This document shows positions 59,550-64,000 of a stretch of 64,000 nt of DNA, piece by piece. Each line of letters opens with the position of its first letter. Position 1 is the first letter of the stretch. The notes beneath the pieces are model-generated. The model had not been told where the DNA came from. It saw nothing but the letters and a program-made list of their open reading frames with translations, and did no database searches. The DNA is from Alistipes montrealensis (lineage in GTDB: Bacteria; Bacteroidota; Bacteroidia; Bacteroidales; Rikenellaceae), in assembly GCF_018362775.1 (NCBI RefSeq), contig NZ_JAGYXY010000002.1, positions 240,769 to 304,768 on the forward strand, read 5' to 3'. The translations under genes were made by a program, and so were the position numbers.

Positions 59550-61547
59550 ATGAAAAAACTACTTCTGACACTCCTTTTATTCAGTGCCGGGACCGGAATT
59601 TCCGCAGCCAAAACTTACGAACTGAAATCCCCCGACGGGAAAATCGCCGTACGCGTGGACGCCGGCACACAGGCCGTCACCTACTCCATTTCCCGCGACG
59701 GCAAAGAGCTGATCGCCCCTTCGCCCCTGTCGCTTACGCTCGCCGACGGGCGCGTCCTCGGCCAGAAAGCCGTCGTACGTAAAGCATCGACGAAAAGCGT
59801 CGATGAAACCATCGAGGCGCCCTTTTACAAGCGCAGCACGGTCGACAACAAATATAACTCCCTGACGCTCACTTTCAAGGGGGATTACGGAGTCGACTTC
59901 CGCGCCTATGACGACGGCGTCGCTTACCGGTTCGTAACCTCCATGAAGGACGAAATCACCGTCGCCGACGAGCTGGTGGACATCCGTTTCCCGGAGGACT
60001 TCCGGGCCTATGTCCCCTATGTAAACCCCCGCAAAAAAGAGGGCGGTATCGAACGTTGCTACTTCAACAGTTTCGAGAATACCTACACGAATCAGCCCGT
60101 TTCCGAAGTTGCGGCCGACCACCTGGCCTTCCTGCCGATCCTGGCCGACGCCGGAACGGCGAAGATCGTCATCACCGAGGCCGACCTGGAGGATTACCCG
60201 GGCATGTACCTCTACAACCCCACGGGCGGCAAGGCCCTGCGCGGCAATTTCGCACCCTACCCGGCCAAGGAGGTTCAGGGCGGCCACAACGAACTGCAAC
60301 TGCTGGTAACCGAGCGGGAGAACTTCATCGCCCGCACCAAGGGAACCCGCACCTTCCCGTGGCGCGTCTTCGCGATCGCCGAACACGACATCCAACTGGC
60401 CGACAACGACCTGGTTTACTGCCTGGCCGCACCGTCGCGCGTGGAGGACATCTCGTGGATCAAACCCGGCAAGGTAGCCTGGGACTGGTGGAATACCTGG
60501 AACCTCTACGGGGTGGACTTTAAATCGGGCATCAACAACGAGACTTACAAATATTACATCGACTTCGCCGCCGACCACGGCATCGAATACGTCATCCTCG
60601 ACGAAGGCTGGGCCGTGAACAAGAAGGCCGACCTCTTCCAGGTGGTTCCCGAAATCAACCTGCCCGAACTGGTCGCCTACGGCAAGGAGCGCGGCGTCGG
60701 CATCGTCCTTTGGGCCGGGTTCTACGCCACGGAGCGCGACCTGGAGCGTGTCTGCAAGCACTATTCTCAGATGGGCATCAAAGGTTTCAAGGTCGACTTC
60801 CTGGACCGCGACGACCAGAAGATCGCCGACTTCACGTACCGTCTGGCCGAAACGGCGGCCAAATACCACTTGTTCCTCGACATACACGGTTACCACAAAC
60901 CCGCAGGTATTCAGCGCACCTATCCCAACGTACTCAATTTCGAAGGGGTCTTCGGCCTGGAGCAGATGAAGTGGACCAGCGAAAAAACCGACATGGTGAC
61001 CTACGACGTGACGATTCCCTTCATCCGCATGCTCGCCGGACCGATGGACTACACGCAGGGCGCCATGCGCAACGCCACGCGCGGAAATTTCCGCGCCGTA
61101 GGCTCCGAAGCCATGAGCCAGGGTACGCGCTGCCGCCAGTTGGCTGAATACGTGATCTTCGAATCGCCGTTCAACATGCTGTGCGACTCGCCGTCGAACT
61201 ACATGCGCGAGGAGGAGTGCACGCGTTTCATCGCCGACATCCCGACGACGTGGGACGAGACCGTGGGCCTCGACGGCCGGGTCGGCGAGTACGTCTCCAT
61301 CGCACGCCGCAAGGGCGACACGTGGTACGTCGGCGGCATGACCGACTGGAACGCGCGCAGCCTGACGGTCGACCTCGGCTTCCTGGGCGAGGGTTCCTAC
61401 ACCGCCGAACTGTTCCGCGACGGCGTCAACGCCGACAAAGCCGCCCGCGACTACAAGTGCGAAGCGGTCGAAATCCCCGCCGACCGGAAAATGACGGTAA
61501 AGATGGCTCCCGGAGGAGGCTTCGCCCTGAAGATCACGCGCAAATAA
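59550..61547 (+). CDS. GH97 glycoside hydrolase, probably retaining alpha-galactosidase type
   Basis: 665-aa secreted enzyme with signal peptide (residues about 1-20). GH97 landmarks: N-terminal beta-super-sandwich (SPDGKIAVRVD), WDWWNTWNLYGVDFKSGINNETYKYYIDFAADHGIEYVILDEGW, KGFKVDFLDRDDQKI, NFEGVFGLEQMKW and AGPMDYTQGAMRN. GH97 splits into inverting alpha-glucosidases (SusB), which use Glu bases, and retaining alpha-galactosidases, which have a nucleophilic Asp on this strand. The Asp in KVDF here is residue 416, next to the known position (about 415), so a retaining enzyme is predicted. It is monocistronic or follows the OMP gene, and ends at a strong bidirectional terminator. It is unrelated to the PULs at the left of the window. 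Confidence 0.93.
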   Translation: MKKLLLTLLLFSAGTGISAAKTYELKSPDGKIAVRVDAGTQAVTYSISRDGKELIAPSPLSLTLADGRVLGQKAVVRKASTKSVDETIEAPFYKRSTVDNKYNSLTLTFKGDYGVDFRAYDDGVAYRFVTSMKDEITVADELVDIRFPEDFRAYVPYVNPRKKEGGIERCYFNSFENTYTNQPVSEVAADHLAFLPILADAGTAKIVITEADLEDYPGMYLYNPTGGKALRGNFAPYPAKEVQGGHNELQLLVTERENFIARTKGTRTFPWRVFAIAEHDIQLADNDLVYCLAAPSRVEDISWIKPGKVAWDWWNTWNLYGVDFKSGINNETYKYYIDFAADHGIEYVILDEGWAVNKKADLFQVVPEINLPELVAYGKERGVGIVLWAGFYATERDLERVCKHYSQMGIKGFKVDFLDRDDQKIADFTYRLAETAAKYHLFLDIHGYHKPAGIQRTYPNVLNFEGVFGLEQMKWTSEKTDMVTYDVTIPFIRMLAGPMDYTQGAMRNATRGNFRAVGSEAMSQGTRCRQLAEYVIFESPFNMLCDSPSNYMREEECTRFIADIPTTWDETVGLDGRVGEYVSIARRKGDTWYVGGMTDWNARSLTVDLGFLGEGSYTAELFRDGVNADKAARDYKCEAVEIPADRKMTVKMAPGGGFALKITRK

Positions 61548-61568
61548 GCGCCAGGACATACATACGAA

Positions 61569-61601
61569 AAACCCGGGCGGCCGTCGAGGCCGCCCGGGTT
61601 T
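61569..61601. terminator. Strong bidirectional terminator between GH97 and M16 peptidase genes
   Basis: 14-bp perfect stem (61569-61582 with 61588-61601) around a 5-nt loop, A residues on the left and TTTCGTTT on the right. It serves two convergent genes. Confidence 0.9.
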
Positions 61602-61620
61602 CGTTTCGGGGCATGCGGAG

Positions 61621-64000
61621 TTACTCCTGTGTGAAAACCGCCGTATAGCGGTTGCCCTGCGCGAGAATCTCACGCGTAAGGCGGCGCACCTCTTCGGGCG
61701 TCACGGCCGTAAATACCGCCTCGTTGTCCTTATCCAGGTCAGCTCCGTCGAAATACTCCGCCCGCATCTTGTTGATCCAGTAGGAGGTCGATCTCAGGTT
61801 CTTCGACTTGCGTTCGGCATTGACCTTCTTGAAGTAAAGCATCGCTTCGTTCACCTCCTGCTCCGAGGGAGCTTCGGCAGCCAGATGTTCGATGCCCTTC
61901 TGAACCTCGCCCAGCAGCATTTCACGCAGCTTGGGATCGGTCTCGAAGCTCACCACCAAGTGACAGTAGCCGCGGGGACGGGCCCCGACCTCGTCGTGCA
62001 CGCCGATGTAATAGGTTCCGCCTTTCTCTTCGCGCACGGTCGTCAGGTAACGCGCGCCGAGAATATAGGAGACGTAGCGCAGCGCGGCATAATTGGCCGG
62101 CGTATAATCGAACTTGCCATGGTAGATGCGCTCGATCGACGACTTGGGCGTCACGGCGCCCGGGAAAACCGCATCGTACTCCCTCGTGCCGGGTACGATC
62201 TCGAAATCCTCCTTCTTGAATTTCTGCTTCGGGGCGGCAGGCAGCGAACCGATGTATTTCTCGATGAGCGGCCGCGCCTCGCCGGCAGGCATCTCGCCCG
62301 CGAAGAAGAAGACGAAATCGGCGGCGTTGCCGAAGAGTTTGTCGTAGAGTTTGCGGGCCGCTTCCCGGTCGAAACGGTCGAGCGTCGAAAGCGTCGCCCG
62401 CCGGAGCCACGGATGACCGCCATATTTCGTGCTGTCGGCACGCTCGGCGAAAAGCGCCTTGGGCGACTTTTCCTTCCCGAGCGACGCGCGGGCCAGGCCG
62501 AGGTAGTCGCCATAGGCCTGTTCCGAGAAATTAGGCTCAGTAATATAGAGGTGCAGGAATTGCAGCAACAATTCGAAGTCAGCCGCACTTGCCGCTCCCG
62601 AGAAGGAGCTCGCATCCCGGCCCAGCGTCGCCATCAGGCTGGCGTCATGCGAAGAGAGCAGGTCGCGCATACTGCTACGGTCGAGATCCTTTACGCCCAT
62701 CGTACGGACGTAGTTCTGGAGCAGATGCATGCCTTCGACATCGCTGTCGCGGGCAAAACCGCCCTCATTAATAGCCGCCACGCCGACTTTACGCGTACCG
62801 ATCACTTCGGGAACGGTCCGCCAGAATACCTTCACGCCGTTCGAGAGCGTCCACTCCTCGGCTCCGAAGGCCGCCTTGCGGGTCTTGACGACCTTTCCGG
62901 GAGTTACTTTCGCCGTGAAGAGCGGTCCGGCGGCCTTTCCGCTGCGTTCGGGACGGGCTATCTCAGCATGCTTCACCGAGTCGATCAAAGCGAAAGCATC
63001 GGCTTCAGAGGGGACCTTGTCCATATACTCTTCGGGCGACGACACGAGTACGAGCATACCCTTCGGCGAGGTCATGCCGATACGCAGCCGGTTCAACGCC
63101 TCAGGCGTCAGGGCATCGAGCTGCTCTTCGACAATACGCGTCCGGTCTTCGGGCGTTGCGTAAGGCACATTACGCGTAAAATGCTCCACATATCGCCCGG
63201 CCAGGTCGGTATTCGTTGCGAGACGGTATTTCTCCAGCGCTTTCTTCTCCGCCTTGGCGACCTTGGCTTTGGCGGCTTCGAACTCCTCGTCGCTGAAACC
63301 GTAGCGGCGCATCTGTTCCACGTCGGTCAGGATGCCCGCCAGCGCTTCGCGCATGTCCTGTTCCCTGGGCAGCGCCGTCAGCATGAGGGTGTTGCGGCAC
63401 GTAGCGAGGCTTCCCGTAACAGCCACGACGCGCTTGTAACGCACATCGGGGCGCTTCTCGGCCTCAGCCAGCCGGGAACGCGCCATTTCGAGGAAGACCT
63501 TGCGTGCCAGGTCGTCGCGCACGGCCCCCACCGTCGCACGCTCTTCGGCCGACGGATAGGGCTGGTAAAAAATCAGTTTCACGGCCACGGCCTTGGTCTC
63601 GGGGTCGGTCACCACGCTGTAACGGGGCTTGTCGCGCCACGGAATGTCGTAAACCTCCTTCGGCGCCGGGTTTTCGGCCTTCGGGATCGACGACATCAAG
63701 TCGCGGATTTTCCGCTCCATCGCGTCCACATCCACATCGCCCACGACGATTACGGCCTGCAAATCGGGACGATACCACTTGTGGTAAAAGTCGACGAGCG
63801 TCTGCCGCTCGAAGTTGTTGACGATATCCATGTCGCCGATCACGTCTCGGCGGGCGTATTTCGACCCGTCGTATTCGACCTGGGCCGACTTGCGGACCAT
63901 GCGCGAACGGGCGTCGTTGCCGCGCCGCCACTCCTCGCGGATCACGCCCCGCTCCGACTCGATCTCGTCGGGTTCGCACGAGATGTAATAGGACCAGTCG
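61621..64000 (-). CDS. M16-family zinc metallopeptidase (PqqL/insulinase-like), N terminus outside window
   Basis: At least 792 aa; the frame continues to the right edge (upstream residues read DWSYYISCEPDEIESERG before VIREEWRRGNDARSRMV), so the gene starts beyond 64000. The HxxEH zinc motif of the first M16 domain would lie outside the window. Visible parts: YHKWYRPDLQAVIVVGDVD (M16 core after the metal site), KLIFYQPYPSAEERATVGAVRDDLARKVFLEM, then a second M16 half with EGMHLLQNYVRTMGVK and ending YILGARYLTTVREEKGGTYYIGVHDEVGARPRGYCHLVVSFETDP. Two-half M16 proteins of about 930 aa are common in Bacteroidetes and usually secreted to the periplasm. Whether the catalytic residues are intact cannot be seen. 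Confidence 0.9.
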   Translation of the reverse strand, partial: DWSYYISCEPDEIESERGVIREEWRRGNDARSRMVRKSAQVEYDGSKYARRDVIGDMDIVNNFERQTLVDFYHKWYRPDLQAVIVVGDVDVDAMERKIRDLMSSIPKAENPAPKEVYDIPWRDKPRYSVVTDPETKAVAVKLIFYQPYPSAEERATVGAVRDDLARKVFLEMARSRLAEAEKRPDVRYKRVVAVTGSLATCRNTLMLTALPREQDMREALAGILTDVEQMRRYGFSDEEFEAAKAKVAKAEKKALEKYRLATNTDLAGRYVEHFTRNVPYATPEDRTRIVEEQLDALTPEALNRLRIGMTSPKGMLVLVSSPEEYMDKVPSEADAFALIDSVKHAEIARPERSGKAAGPLFTAKVTPGKVVKTRKAAFGAEEWTLSNGVKVFWRTVPEVIGTRKVGVAAINEGGFARDSDVEGMHLLQNYVRTMGVKDLDRSSMRDLLSSHDASLMATLGRDASSFSGAASAADFELLLQFLHLYITEPNFSEQAYGDYLGLARASLGKEKSPKALFAERADSTKYGGHPWLRRATLSTLDRFDREAARKLYDKLFGNAADFVFFFAGEMPAGEARPLIEKYIGSLPAAPKQKFKKEDFEIVPGTREYDAVFPGAVTPKSSIERIYHGKFDYTPANYAALRYVSYILGARYLTTVREEKGGTYYIGVHDEVGARPRGYCHLVVSFETDPKLREMLLGEVQKGIEHLAAEAPSEQEVNEAMLYFKKVNAERKSKNLRSTSYWINKMRAEYFDGADLDKDNEAVFTAVTPEEVRRLTREILAQGNRYTAVFTQE

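Overview
The window looks like a chromosomal segment of a GC-rich gut Bacteroidales, most likely the Alistipes/Rikenellaceae group. The evidence is two SusC/SusD-type glycan-utilisation loci, a FecR-type anti-sigma factor, an ECF sigma factor, GLUG and BACON-like lipoproteins, a GH97 enzyme, a Bat/MoxR operon, and Bacteroidetes -7 boxes (TAnnTTTG) upstream of several genes. The genus is inferred from base composition and gene content, not from a marker gene. No rRNA, tRNA, CRISPR array, insertion sequence or integrase was seen. One structural RNA, RNase P RNA, is present.

Region 1 (1-35.5 kb) holds two polysaccharide-utilisation-type loci facing each other. The + strand locus (1-18166) encodes SusC (cut by the window edge), SusD, a small lipoprotein, a GLUG surface lipoprotein, a calcineurin-like phosphoesterase, an endonuclease/exonuclease/phosphatase (EEP) lipoprotein, a GH20 hexosaminidase, a GH78 alpha-L-rhamnosidase fused to a second EEP domain, and another GH78. 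The - strand locus (35502-18286) encodes FecR, SusC, SusD, a BACON/GLUG lipoprotein, a phosphoesterase, a second GLUG protein, another phosphoesterase, an ECF sigma factor, an EEP protein and an organophosphate:phosphate antiporter-type permease. The two loci end at a shared hairpin near 18.18 kb. Together they suggest a system for a phosphodiester-decorated glycan. The + locus also suggests beta-GlcNAc and alpha-L-rhamnose, a composition resembling rhamnose-rich, glycerol-phosphate-decorated wall polysaccharides of streptococci and relatives. That substrate is a hypothesis.

Region 2 (35.7-45.4 kb) is mostly housekeeping: a GNAT acetyltransferase, then on the - strand a run of UvrD/PcrA helicase, two duplicated GT2 glycosyltransferases, endonuclease III, an SGNH-type protein, an NrnA-like DHH phosphoesterase, a LysR regulator and a YeiH-family membrane protein.

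Region 3 (45.4-51.7 kb) is a MoxR/Bat operon (MoxR, DUF58, BatD-like, TPR, BatA, BatB). A four-helix-bundle gene sits inside it, exactly bracketed by 32-bp inverted repeats.

Region 4 (51.8-64 kb) holds an aldehyde dehydrogenase, RNase P RNA, a DHA2 drug-efflux permease, an anaerobic sulfatase-maturase-type radical SAM enzyme, an outer-membrane beta-barrel protein, a GH97 glycosidase with a retaining-type Asp, and an M16 peptidase cut by the right edge.

Two further features stand out. Nine-base G/C homopolymers lie just before the CarboxypepD_reg-like domain in both SusC genes and could act as frame switches. A LysR-type triple half-site operator lies upstream of yeiH.
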